Positions 27,772 to 34,776 of a stretch of 52,442 nt of DNA are shown piece after piece; within the stretch, counting starts at the first letter, position 1; each line of letters begins with the position of its first letter. A model generated the notes under the pieces. That model was given only the letters and a program-made list of their open reading frames with translations, was not told where the DNA came from and searched no databases. Both the position numbers and the translations under genes were made by a program. The stretch comes from Chromera velia (Eukaryota; Sar; Chromeraceae): assembly GCA_018398765.1 (NCBI GenBank), contig JAHBMJ010000044.1, forward strand, positions 1 through 52,442, given 5' to 3'.

Positions 27772-28476
27772 GGGGGGGGGGGGGGNGGGGGGGGGGGGGG
27801 GAGGAAGAAAGGAAGAAACAGTGGGAGAGGGAGAAAACCGCGAGAGAGAACGACGAGAACAAAGACAAAAAAGAAGGGGATACGAAAAGCGAAGTAAGAG
27901 GAGATTGTACAGGCACAAAACACTTATTCCCAGAAATAGAGACAGCACAGAAAAAAGGTGCCAGGCCAAGCACGAACTGAAGGAGTCATTAGGAAGACTG
28001 AAACAAGAGAGCACATGCATTTTCGAGAGCAAAAACATATTCAGACGCAGGGACGTACTTCCAGGGCTCAAATGTTAGAACGTTCCCGGCGAGTCCTGTG
28101 AAGCCTGTAGCATTGAATGCCGGCACAGTCGGTGCCCCAAAGTCTTGGCAGCTACGTCCCCTGAACGAACCAAGAATGGGAAAAGCAAGAAGAAGGGCAC
28201 GAGAGGGAGCGACACGTGTGAGCTTGCCTGTCGTCATCCACTTCCTTCCTTCCTTCCTTCCTTCCTTCCTTCCCTTTTTCCTCCCTTTCTTTCTTTGTGT
28301 TTTGTTCCTTCCTTGCTTCATTTTTTCGTCTGCTTCTTTCTTTCTTTTGTTATCTTGCAACCTCAGTTTGGTCTGGTTCCTTCATTCTGGCTCTCTTTAA
28401 TTCTCTTTCTCTCTTCCTCTCCTTCTCCTTCTCCTGCTCCTTCTCCCCCTCTCACTCTCTCTCTGTCTCTCTGTCT

Positions 28477-28510
<34 letters not shown>

Positions 28511-29933
28511 TTTGTCTATCTATCTACCTTTTTATCTGTCTACCCATCTCTCTTTCTTTGTATTCATACACCCATCCATTTTTCCGTGTTTGTCTGTCTG
28601 TCTGTCCGTAAGTTGTTCCTGTGTGCCAGTCTTTCGAGTTTCTCTGTTTCAAAATGGGTGTTCATTCCCTCTATTGCCCTGCCAATTTATGAGTACCACT
28701 TAGTGGGACTACTGACCACCCTTCAATCACTCGAAAGTGCTCGCAAGTCGCATTGGCGCTTCCCGACGCAGGGGGAATCCTGTTGACTTTGAGGAGGTAC
28801 GGCGTGTTTGAGAGCTGGAAGCGCTCCAGGCCTCCAGCAATAAAAGTGTAATCGCACGGAGGCAGCATGCACGGAATGCCATCGGCGCCCCCGAAGGTCA
28901 ACCCAGCTGGACATTCGCACGTGACGTTCCCCGGCTGCCCCCAGATATTGTTGCACGTTGCCGTGGGGTGGCACTTGTGAGTGTCCAAGAGGCAGTCGTC
29001 AACCTCTGCGAGCACGGGCAGGTTGCGTACACAGACGGAAGAGGGGGAGCGAGGCGTCTGATGAAAAGCACAGAAATCCAATAATAGTTTGTGACAGAAG
29101 AAGAGCAGTCAAAGTTCCTTCAAGGCGACCTCGCATGAGAGAAAACTATCGGTCATTCAACAGCGAAGACAAAAACAAGTGGGGCTGTACTGTAGGGGAA
29201 GAGGGGGCCGGTGGGATGTCATGGCGGCAGGTGGAGAAAGATCTGCAGCCTGAAGAGTGCCTGTTCAGACCACAATCAGAGTGCGCCATTCGCGTCGCGG
29301 GTAGAAATGGGTACAATGGAACAGCCGACCCTCCTTCTCTGACCGATGCACGTGAGCCCATTGTCATTCGTCTGGTACCCGGTGTTGCAATTGCATTCAA
29401 AGCTGCCTTCAGTGTTCGAACATGTGCCGTTGCCTGAGCAGTCGTGGATCTGGTAGACGCACTCGTCGAGGTCTGCATAGAAACATTTGAGGGATTTCGT
29501 CTTATATCGTCTATATCGTCTTATAGACAGACAGACAGACAGACAGACAGACGCGCACGCAGACGCACTCGTCGAGGTCTGCATGGAAACATTTGAGGGA
29601 TACTCATAGGAAGGCCCACACGATCTCACAGATAGACAGACAGACAGACGCACTCGTCGAGGTCTGCATAGAGAGACATCAAGTTAATGAGCTTCTGGTA
29701 AGCGACTCATTCGCTCCATTATTTGTGCGATAGAAATAACGTGTCATTCATGCACACGCAAATGGCACGTGGTCAGAGAAAAAAAAAAGCTCATCTGCGA
29801 CGGGGCGCCCTTCCCTTATCGAGTTATGGAGGAAGGAACATAAAGGATAGAGTCTGCGTTTCTTGAAAGAGAGACAAAGTGGAAAAAAACCGCCAGACTG
29901 AAAGAAAGCAAGCCCTGCGAGGGCAGGGAAAGA

Positions 29934-29976
<43 letters not shown>

Positions 29977-32212
29977 GCCCGACGAGAAAAAAGGGCAAAG
30001 AGATGGAAAAAGAAGGAGGCCAGGAGACAAATGAGAGGCACGCACAAGGCAGACGAATGCGCTGTCAACAGACACACAGACCGAGAAAGAGATAGAGAGA
30101 CAGATTGTGGAAGAATTCTTTTTTTTGCGCCCCTCACTGAGCGGGTTTCCTCTCTTCCTCACCTTTGTAGTCGAATGCCAGGACACGTAGGTTCTTCAGA
30201 GACAAGTACCCCAAAAATCTAGTAGCCTGCGACTCTGAGTTTCTCCTAAACACAAATCGTAAGATGCTCCCGAACCCCCCCCCCCTGTAGGTCACGTGGG
30301 AAAAGTCAAGGACGCGATTGTTGTCCGAGTTTTCATACGCATTTCTCGGGGTAGCGCTCTGTCCATAACTGTAACCGTGCAGCCCCGTCCAGTGAGAGTG
30401 GTTCCCAGAGTACAACTCGCCCTTGCTGGGGCCCTCGAGTGGAGCTTCAGCCCTGGCTTGAATTCCGTACCCCCATACCTTGATGTCACACGGTAGATAC
30501 AGTTCCAAAACGATGTAAGGTTCCTGATCTACCGCCCCTGGGTTCTGCGGAGTCCAGATCTTGTCTTTGGCTTTGTAATTGGAGTGTTCAGTTTGGTCAG
30601 CATCGTCGTCAGCTACAGGATCGTTCGCGTAGTCAAAAGCTCCGCTGAGAGGCATCTCTGACCTTTCAAATAAATTGGCTGCGTTATTGAGATGCCAATC
30701 TTTGTCAGAGACGATTCGGTAAGTTCCGGGACAGAAAGATCCAGTGTATTCCTTGTACATCTCAAATCGGGGGGCGGGATACTTCTGCCAAGTGCTGCCG
30801 ATGCCGATGTCAAGAGGAGGGATCCATTGCAGGGCTGCACAAACAGGAGGGAGAAATGCGTAATGGAACCGACTTTCAAGAGACACGCTTGCGCGTCTCT
30901 CTCTCTCTCTCCCTCTCTCTCTCTCTGTGTGTGTGTGTGTGTATGTGTGTGTAGTCGTCCATCTGTCTGTCCTTTTATCCATTCATCCGTCTGTCTGTCT
31001 CTCCATCGGTCGCCCTGCCGTCTGCCTCTCCTTCTGTCTCTCAGCTTGTCTTTCTTTCTGTCGCTGTCGATCATCTGTTTGTCAATCCGTCCTTCTTTCT
31101 TGCTTGCTTTCTTTCCTTCCTTCTGTCTTTCTGTCTGTCTGTCTGTCCGTCCGTCCGTCCGTCCGTCCGTCTGTCCGTCCGTCCGTCTGTCTGTCTGTCT
31201 GTCTGCCTGCTTTTTCTTGCTTCCTTGCCATCTTTCTGTCTGCCTGCCTGGCAGCCTGCCAGCCTTTCTGTTTGTCTGTCGGTCTATCTGTCTGACCATC
31301 TGTCGGTCTTGCGGTTTGTGTGTCTCTCTCAAGTTTGGCCTGTCTACGGTTCTGCTTTGCCTCCCTCCTTTCGCATGGTTTAACAGCTGCTTGTTCTTCG
31401 TTCTTGCCTTCTCTGGCTCGTCGTGTCGCAATTGGGTTCTGTCTCTCTGTGTCTCTTGGTGTTGGGACAATTAACAATCTGCAGATAGACATGCAGCCTT
31501 CTGAGGGAGGGAGAAGGGGGAAATAGCTGAGCCACTCATTGACCGTTCCAGGAGGATGCCTTCAACTGAATGTCCCCGAGGCTCGCAGGCGCAGCATTTT
31601 TATTTTGAACCTTGTGTATTGTGAATCTGAACCGAAGAAACGCGCCCATCGTCTCATCGGAGTCAAAATTTTTCCACTCCCCATGGTTTTGCCACGTTAT
31701 GCCTTCCCATGAGTCGAGTGGTACCAAATTGATTCCATCGTTAGTTCCGTGGACCGACAACTTCCAGGGCATCAAATTCTCGTGCCCATCGTTCCGCGAC
31801 TGGATATCATACTCGTCTAGAACAATTGCACACGGGAATTCAATTTCAACCCAGGATGCGGACTCCCCGGGTTCGTTCCTGCCCGTGACAGGAAAACCCG
31901 TCTCCCAAATTTTGCCTCCGTGTTCTCCGTACTCCCCATTTTGTCTGTCGAAGGCTCCTGGAGGTCTCATGGCCATCTCTGGGTGTTCATCAGCGTCCGG
32001 TCCACCATGCCATGCTGCATTTGTGCGTACTTTATACCATCCAGGGCAAACGCTGAGGGGGTTGTCTGGGTCTACTACATAGTTTCTTAAGAACACCCAG
32101 GTTATTGGATTAGGATGAACATGCTCAAGAGTCATGAGCCAGCCCGACCCGGCTCCTATGTCGGCAGGCGGAAACAATGTGTGTGATACTGTGCCAGAGA
32201 CGCTCACAGTGC
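1..32212 (-). CDS. Giant multi-exon modular extracellular protein (both ends incomplete)
   Basis: One minus-strand gene assembled by hand from acceptor (TGCAG/TTCAG) and donor (GTCAGT, GTGAGT, GTAAGT) sites; codon phase agrees at every junction. Exons, 5' to 3': 32212-31544, 30834-30163, 29472-29344, 29005-28717, 28160-28059, 27547-27480, 27202-27033, 26794-26600, 26437-26159, 25828-25770, 25481-25270, 25003-24877, 24593-24338, 23990-23885, 23579-23337, 22857-22560, 22201-22105, 21716-21446, 20837-20425, 19682-19586, 19078-18731, 18127-17807, 17135-16890, 16582-16121, 15842-15609, 15349-15117, 14742-14508, 14469-14426, 13526-13436, 13069-12572, 12167-12001, 11887-11823, 11470-11347, 11146-10989, 10807-10652, 10375-10235, 9920-9689, 9474-9196, 8975-8850, 8424-8287, 8079-7775, 7493-7322, 6998-6552, 6186-5995, 5701-5525, 5174-4932, 4679-4504, 4178-3638, 3389-3031, 2734-2537, 2320-1747, 1430-1187, 907-622, 307-146, 95-1. 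The first exon enters in phase 1, so at least one 5' exon is missing; the 3' end lies left of the window. Many Cys pairs and N-glycosylation sequons suggest a secreted or surface protein. It could be two or more neighbouring genes, but no internal stop plus 3' UTR is seen. Function is unknown. Confidence 0.75.
2537..5174 (-). CDS. Exons 46-50: GCC2/GCC3-type Cys-rich domains
   Basis: Exons 5174-4932 (YECLACPANTTTMIV ... SIHDCGC), 4679-4504 (CRPCPPGTYKQQDGHGMC), 4178-3638 (CVDCPKGFFCVGGW ... CRCNAGYQLDRETDLCIPC ... CIYCLPGFYMEDNRCRAC), 3389-3031 (SFCPGVVRL ... CLPCPPGTFKDFVGNSPC) and 2734-2537. The repeated C-x2-C-P-x-G-[TF]-[YF] pattern is that of GCC2/GCC3 (ephrin-receptor-like) Cys-rich repeats, common in secreted alveolate proteins. 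For exon 49 the donor GTCAGT at 3030 is chosen because it gives phase 2 into exon 50; the nearer GTTGCC site at 2993 does not. Confidence 0.8.
5265..5400. repeat. (CATT)n and (CAGT)n tetranucleotide tract
   Basis: Runs of CATT/CACT followed by GGCA and then about ten CAGT units in the intron between exons 45 and 46. On the coding strand the last part reads (ACTG)n. Confidence 0.9.
5525..6186 (-). CDS. Exons 44-45: He_PIG-like Ig fold
   Basis: Exon 6186-5995 (YSIAAFAMSALVGVPALTWP ... YFTIWPPLPPNMQ) and exon 5701-5525. Exon 45 contains CTGAISGTPVNATPYTEYNV then TISNAVGRFNNTIRLG, the 'tG-x-ISGTP...Y-x-VT-x-N' signature of putative Ig (He_PIG) domains, and closes with CTYCPK leading into the Cys-rich GCC segment. 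Exon 45 has no methionine, so it is easily missed in simple ORF scans; it is supported by phase 0 on both sides and clean splice sites (CTGCAG and GTCTGT). Several N-glycosylation sequons are present. Confidence 0.75.
6552..8424 (-). CDS. Exons 40-43: NHL/beta-propeller-like region
   Basis: Exons 8424-8287, 8079-7775, 7493-7322 and 6998-6552. Exon 41 holds a textbook NHL-type blade: IGFSYPHGVAIS followed by VLYVADTGNHRIVQLGV. Exon 40 (ITGMALSETYIFISG) and exon 42 (GHILIGEFNSPRVVLLDV) look like further blades. Exon 43 begins with another IGFSYHP element and includes a charged insert (ELQLDGEEAESRRRRRLQ). NHL repeats form six-bladed propellers that bind proteins or ligands; the number of blades here cannot be counted reliably. 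Exon 41 ends inside a codon (TA|GTAAGT), so the apparent stop is not read. Confidence 0.7.
7065..7117. repeat. AC/GC dinucleotide microsatellite in intron
   Basis: Alternating CA and CG run inside the intron between exons 42 and 43 of the large gene. Simple sequence, no coding value. Confidence 0.9.
8850..9920 (-). CDS. Exons 37-39: unassigned segment before the propeller-like region
   Basis: Exons 9920-9689 (TTLRISWSPVLSKIGDQ ... CTLDVGNVLLLQ), 9474-9196 (INGFTEQSWMMWLQSTFCP ... PNRPREYYDQWQ) and 8975-8850 (EGYYKLTGNEGTFYIAS). All three join in phase 0. For exon 38 the acceptor at 9474 was chosen over a closer AG because it alone keeps phase 0 and the open frame. The last exon resembles a beta-propeller blade edge (GTFYIAS). 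No domain name is secure. Confidence 0.6.
10235..14742 (-). CDS. Exons 27-36: mixed beta-sheet modules, TIG/Ig-like in part
   Basis: Exons 14742-14508, 14469-14426 (a 44-bp microexon), 13526-13436, 13069-12572, 12167-12001, 11887-11823, 11470-11347, 11146-10989, 10807-10652 and 10375-10235. The microexon plus the next exon yields FTWSDTIVCFCPGTLYPC, another C-x-C strand. Exon 30 (498 bp) reads YRVIFSRPHQPLAVHMHF and ends VADVLIRG. Exon 31 (FRVRLYGTGFLPTSHIIFI) looks like an IPT/TIG-type strand pair. Exons 33-34 join to RFKICYWDGDEVALDYK, again like the CWC element. Exon 35 has FEMVIRGHHLPASG. Donor choice at 10652 and at 14426 was set by phase. Confidence 0.6.
11703..11800. repeat. (GTAT)n / (GT)n microsatellite
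   Basis: About 15 GTAT-type units followed by GT repeats in the intron between exons 32 and 33. Confidence 0.9.
12297..12345. repeat. (AC)n(AG)n microsatellite
   Basis: CA run directly followed by GA run in the intron between exons 30 and 31. Confidence 0.9.
15117..17135 (-). CDS. Exons 23-26: two CWC modules and an acidic linker
   Basis: Exon 17135-16890 contains the strand GHYKVCWCADQTDEERC and exon 16582-16121 contains QIQMCWCFDGTDKIDC, followed by VTVGDTLIRG. These are two copies of a module in which a beta strand ending in CWC is followed by an acidic stretch and a Cys. Exon 15842-15609 is Pro/Ser-rich (NFPSIDPNPPRYW). Exon 15349-15117 is strongly acidic (ETVTEKDSEDAEDWEEIRGG) and ends at a duplicated donor; the alternative end is 15072. 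Exons 23-25 are all phase 1-1. Confidence 0.65.
17220..17440. repeat. Purine-only low-complexity tract
   Basis: Nearly pure A/G on the plus strand (pyrimidine in the sense strand of the large gene), including a (GA)n run near 17328-17357. It fills much of the intron between exons 22 and 23. Confidence 0.85.
17807..20837 (-). CDS. Exons 19-22: three tandem 'GLxLC...CC' modules
   Basis: Three successive copies of one module. Copy 1 is split over 20837-20425 and 19682-19586 (MCKQRGLRLCNVDEV ... HWNVFCCSDS); copy 2 is exon 19078-18731 (CTDKGLALCTLDELG ... NAIGCCSKN); copy 3 is exon 18127-17807 (QQYHSNHVWHCKSKGLKLC, SYEEICG ... IRHYCCPIPG). Common plan: C-x3-GL-x-LC, then an acidic pair, a Trp/Lys-rich middle and a final CC. 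Copies 2 and 3 are single exons with phase 1 at both ends, so they could move as units. I believe similar modules occur in algal and stramenopile surface proteins, but I cannot name the family with certainty. Confidence 0.65.
18308..18480. repeat. (AC)n and (GA)n microsatellite
   Basis: Long CA run followed by GA run in the intron between exons 21 and 22. Apparent ORFs of His/Thr or Cys/Val repeats here are artefacts. Confidence 0.9.
19970..20400. repeat. (GA)n, (CT)n, (TG)n, G-run with gap base, and (GAAA)n
   Basis: Compound simple repeat in the intron between exons 19 and 20: GA run, CT run, TG run, GA run, an N at 20098 within a G homopolymer, then GAAA and GA runs from about 20220. The GA followed by CT arms could fold on themselves. 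No coding signal. Confidence 0.9.
21330..21412. repeat. (TG)n microsatellite between duplicated exon ends
   Basis: TG run in the intron after exon 18, flanked on its left by a partial copy (21301-21338) of the end of exon 18. Confidence 0.9.
21446..22857 (-). CDS. Exons 16-18: Cys-rich segment
   Basis: Exons 22857-22560 (MWAFCNDTSAQ ... NCDGLGLCHDSGSEGCNSW), 22201-22105 (CMSWPCLTLKDLIL) and 21716-21446 (GCYVRLKTTGRFGF ... ELCYLRICPRQSS). Donors are GTCAGT, GTCAGT extended into (GTCA)n, and GTGAGTGAGT. Exon 17 has no methionine, so it is supported only by phase agreement on both sides and by good splice sites. The end of exon 18 is partly duplicated 135 bp downstream, across a TG microsatellite. 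Family unknown. Confidence 0.6.
22915..23190. repeat. Intronic minisatellite, 39/45-bp units
   Basis: About six tandem units built on 'GGAGGCTGTAGA' + optional GAGA + 'ACGCGAAGGCTGGCGATAGC'. Two unit lengths alternate, differing by a six-base insert. It lies in the intron between exons 15 and 16 and stays open in one minus-strand frame, but flanking splice sites exclude it from the mRNA in my model. Confidence 0.9.
23337..25828 (-). CDS. Exons 10-15: beta-rich modules with first CWC motif
   Basis: Exons 25828-25770, 25481-25270, 25003-24877, 24593-24338, 23990-23885 and 23579-23337, with phases 0/2/1/2/0/1/1 running through without a stop. The segment includes FRIEDEDAGWMKYGR, then HAIRIENGHVIDMLCG, VTIAFDLGWFNRNYGEG, DNVRYCRRAEGSVNVT, GKLCWCGDAACESRDVDIS and EEFDITLPWTGTGKF. 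Short beta-strand-like stretches alternate with sparse Cys. The KLCWC element in exon 14 is the first clear copy of a motif repeated later. No named domain recognised. Confidence 0.6.
26159..28160 (-). CDS. Exons 5-9: Cys/Trp-rich modules of unknown family
   Basis: Exons 28160-28059, 27547-27480, 27202-27033, 26794-26600 and 26437-26159. Readable landmarks include CQDFGAPTVPAFNATGF, FYLCNDIFNQFWMGG, IVQWILPGTNYF, ISPATFKVPKGLWRVGR, then ICMCYYQQRKEAF across the exon 8/9 junction and GWINGGHEWWQYLQEYIDTR. The junction at 26600/26437 uses donor GTCTCT because it keeps phase 0; a nearby site at 26550 would break frame. The 'hydrophobic-C-x-C' strand at the junction resembles the CWC motif found further on. 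I recognise no named family. Confidence 0.6.
27740..27803. repeat. (CA)n plus G homopolymer with gap base
   Basis: CA run followed by more than 20 G with one N at 27786, in the intron between exons 5 and 6. The N marks an unresolved homopolymer length. Confidence 0.9.
28230..28620. repeat. (TTCC)n, (CT)n, (TG)n, (TCTA)n simple repeats
   Basis: Series of pyrimidine tetranucleotides and a TG run in the intron between exons 4 and 5. No gene signal on either strand. Confidence 0.85.
28717..29472 (-). CDS. Exons 3-4: two EGF-like (calcium-binding type) modules
   Basis: Exon 29472-29344 (129 bp, phase 1-1) encodes a single EGF module starting DLDEC, followed by CSGNGTC, then SFECNCNTGYQ and the last Cys: six Cys in EGF order. 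D-x-D-E at the start and the Asn/Phe positions match the calcium-binding subclass. Exon 29005-28717 starts EVDDC with HKCHPTATC and VTCECPAGL, a second six-Cys EGF, then continues into a non-EGF tail (CDYTFIAGGLERF). EGF modules usually serve as spacers or protein-binding units in extracellular proteins. The acceptor of the first EGF exon is present in three copies (see findings). Confidence 0.85.
29456..29669 (-). repeat. Three copies of an EGF-exon acceptor junction
   Basis: The 23-base block covering the acceptor and the first 16 bases of the first EGF exon occurs at 29456-29478, 29562-29584 and 29647-29669. The first is the working exon edge. Copies 1 and 2 share a further 13 bases of intron. 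The spacers are mainly GACA repeats. Confidence 0.9.
29936..29975. repeat. (GA)n microsatellite
   Basis: GA run in the intron between exons 2 and 3. Confidence 0.9.
30163..32212 (-). CDS. Exons 1-2: tandem discoidin (F5/8 type C)-like domains
   Basis: Two consecutive exons (32212-31544, 669 bp; 30834-30163, 672 bp) encode two copies of the same module. Shared landmarks in order are CPGWYKV/CPGTYRI, a GAFD block, a K-IW block (GKIWETGF / DKIWTPQ), WVEIEFPCAIVLDEYDI / YIVLELYLPCDIKVWGYGI, a W-x-L/HG-T segment and a closing LRF-x-F strand (LRFRFTIHK / LRFVFRRN). The central 'EIEFPC...V..YDIQSR' pattern is that of F5/8 type C domains, which bind carbohydrate or lipid on cell surfaces. Both exons begin and end in phase 1. 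The upstream exon carrying the start and any signal peptide was not found. The family call rests on pattern only. Confidence 0.7.
30890..31300. repeat. (CT)n, (TG)n, (CTGT)n, (CCGT)n tract
   Basis: Long pyrimidine-rich simple repeats filling the intron between exons 1 and 2. Overlapping ORFs on both strands are repeat translations. Confidence 0.9.
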
Positions 32213-34776
32213 CTGCAGGCGTCAATTGAAAGAAAGATATAGGAGAACCTGTCGGGATACGCGTGTACACGCAATCCGTGACTATACTTTGACAGGAAAA
32301 CCAACTGCGTGATTCAGAGAACCAGAATTAGTGCAGGGGGGCGGAACCCCCCTAACACAAGGATGACCATGCAAGGGTGGACACAAAAAAAGGCACCGAG
32401 AGGGGGGGAAGAGGACATGCATGCGATGAGAGAGAAGACAAAAACTGAACAAACTGCAGAGAGAGGGAAATCGAAGAGTTTCAACGGGGGGTACATGATA
32501 TGCTTGCTTGTCATCTGCATGGGTGCATAGGGCAGGGGGGTATCCTTCATTGTGCTCCAAAACAGCAAAACACAGCTGGTAAGGTAATGCTGTGCAGGTA
32601 ATCGCAAGGCAGACATAAGACTGTAGATTGTAATAGCAACAGCGTTTTCAAGAGCTCACCGCGTATGGCATGCATACTTCGCTCCTGCGGGTTCTTTCTT
32701 TTTTCGCTTTGAAGCCATCAATTGGTACGCATTTCACCACAGCTCATTTTGCACATCTTGCTGACCAAAAAGTACGACAAAAACTGCCACAAAAGATAGA
32801 ACAACACCCCGACGCATGTTGTTGATCGAGTTTGTCTTGTCTCCTTTCTCGTTCAGTCTGGTTGAGGGTGTTGTTCTTGGTGTCGCCTCTCTCTCGCTTC
32901 TGTGCACGGGCCTGAGTCTGACTGCTCAAGCCGGAATCGTTTCTGCAGAAAAAAGGGGGGCGGGTCACTCTGTCCACGATGTTTTCATCCATGAAGACCG
33001 CAACACTCTGTCTAGGAAGTGCGTGACCGAAAAGGTACGCAAGGAGTCAGCCCACCAATCAGCCCCTTCGCGACAAATTCCCGGGAGATCCGCTCTCGTA
33101 CAGTTAGAAAAACCAGTTCCTTTGTGGATTTCTTCTCTGATTCGATCACACTATCAATTTTTCACAGGAACGGGATCGACATGCCGACCGACCCTAGCGA
33201 AGCAACGTGTTGCATCAGCATGTGGACTTGTTTCAAGTTCGGAAATCGACTGTTGTTTGCGACACAAAAGCGCAGTGTCACATATTTGGTTCACTCAAAA
33301 GTGAAAAGTGAAGGACGACAGATCAGGCGGATGGAGCAAACGTCGGCAAACTTGCTTGGAAAAGCCTTGCATGAACGTACGTAAGTACGTATACGTATAT
33401 ACATGGAAACAGTTTGTATACGTACGTATGTAGACGTAAACCCGACAGTTTGTATATGCATGGGGCGAGCATCGCGCGCCGAAGAATTTTAGACTACAGT
33501 GCAGTCGAGACGTACACAAACTTTGTTTTTTGTCAATTCTGGCGATTCGGCTACACCAGCGGCTACGCGTTATGCTACGCATAGAAAGACCACTAAACGG
33601 TTAGACCCCCCCGGGCCTTGTCCAGTTTCTGACTGCTTAAACAAACAAAGGCAGCGACATTTATCCATCTGGCTTATGATGAACCAAGAATGCTTAATTA
33701 AATTAAAAGTTTATGATAGAAGTTTATTTTAGGATTTCTCCAGCCGGCCTGGGGATGTTTTTCGGATCGAGCCGTATTCTACCATATTCATCGGTCGGCG
33801 GACACATGCATAGACAGACGTCAAGCATAAAGATGTTGTGTTGCAATGTAGTAATACATAGTAATACATGCAGAAACCGAATTTAAACGATCGATCCATC
33901 GTAGCAACTCTTAAGATGGATATGCACGCCCCTCTACAAGTATAAAAAATACACAATCCGAAAACACAGGGAGCTCAAAAAGTCGTTGAAAAAGACAGTA
34001 AAAGTCCGGTAACCAGTAACAATCCTATATAGGTTATCAAAATGTACTCTGTTGTAGCTTTATAATGTCTCGTTCATGTACAAATATACAGGCTGTTACG
34101 ATATCTCAACTTATATAATATAAATTTTGAGCAACATGCCTAGCAACATACATGTTATGCCCCACAGTTGGCCAGAGCCTAAATGGCGTGCTCACCAGCT
34201 TTAATTGCCTCAATTCAATTTAATTAAATTCAATTCAACAATAAAAATTTTAACAATTAAGCTTTGGCCAAAAAGGCCCCCGGGAAAGCTTTAACCATGC
34301 AGTAACAAAAAGTTTAACCAAATTTGGCTGGCCAGCCGAACCGTTTCGATCATAGCCACAAAAAAAATCGGTAACTTTGTGGCTAACACGATCGAAAGAA
34401 AAGCTAGAAAAAGAGTCAAACGTTTTTACTACCCTTGTGATAGGCCAATGCGCATATATACTGCATGAACTGGCATATTCGAGTCATAAAAATACGTGCC
34501 TTGCATGCTGATCCTAGTGCTGATCAAGACTGACATGTGTACCCTGCAGGGCGATCACGGCATAGAGAACCCGGCACATAAACATTTTAGAAGAAGAAAA
34601 AAGGGACCAATCAACCGAGTTCCCCGCTGAGCTTACGAACTCTTAATTCGGAGCATGCAGAAGGAATACAAAATAAGTCAGTCATCGAGCGCCAATGAGT
34701 ATGCTTGGACAACCAAAAACGCCCACACACATTGATCCATACATCATGCCATGAAAGGCAGGGAAACAGAAAGAGT
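32213..34776. other. Intergenic or 5' region, no convincing gene
   Basis: Should hold the missing first exon(s) and promoter of the large minus-strand gene. A good donor (GTGAGC) lies at 32658-32659 on the minus strand, but no start with the needed phase 1 is convincing. Around 33376-33465 there are ACGT/TACG-rich repeats with two 'CAGTTTGTATA' copies. From about 33690 to 34600 the DNA is AT-rich and free of microsatellites, unlike the gene to the left. Confidence 0.5.

Noticed and set aside
32816-33304. 162-codon plus-strand ORF with a hydrophobic start
   Set aside because: The start looks like a signal peptide, but the rest has no family pattern and no supporting splice or neighbour context.
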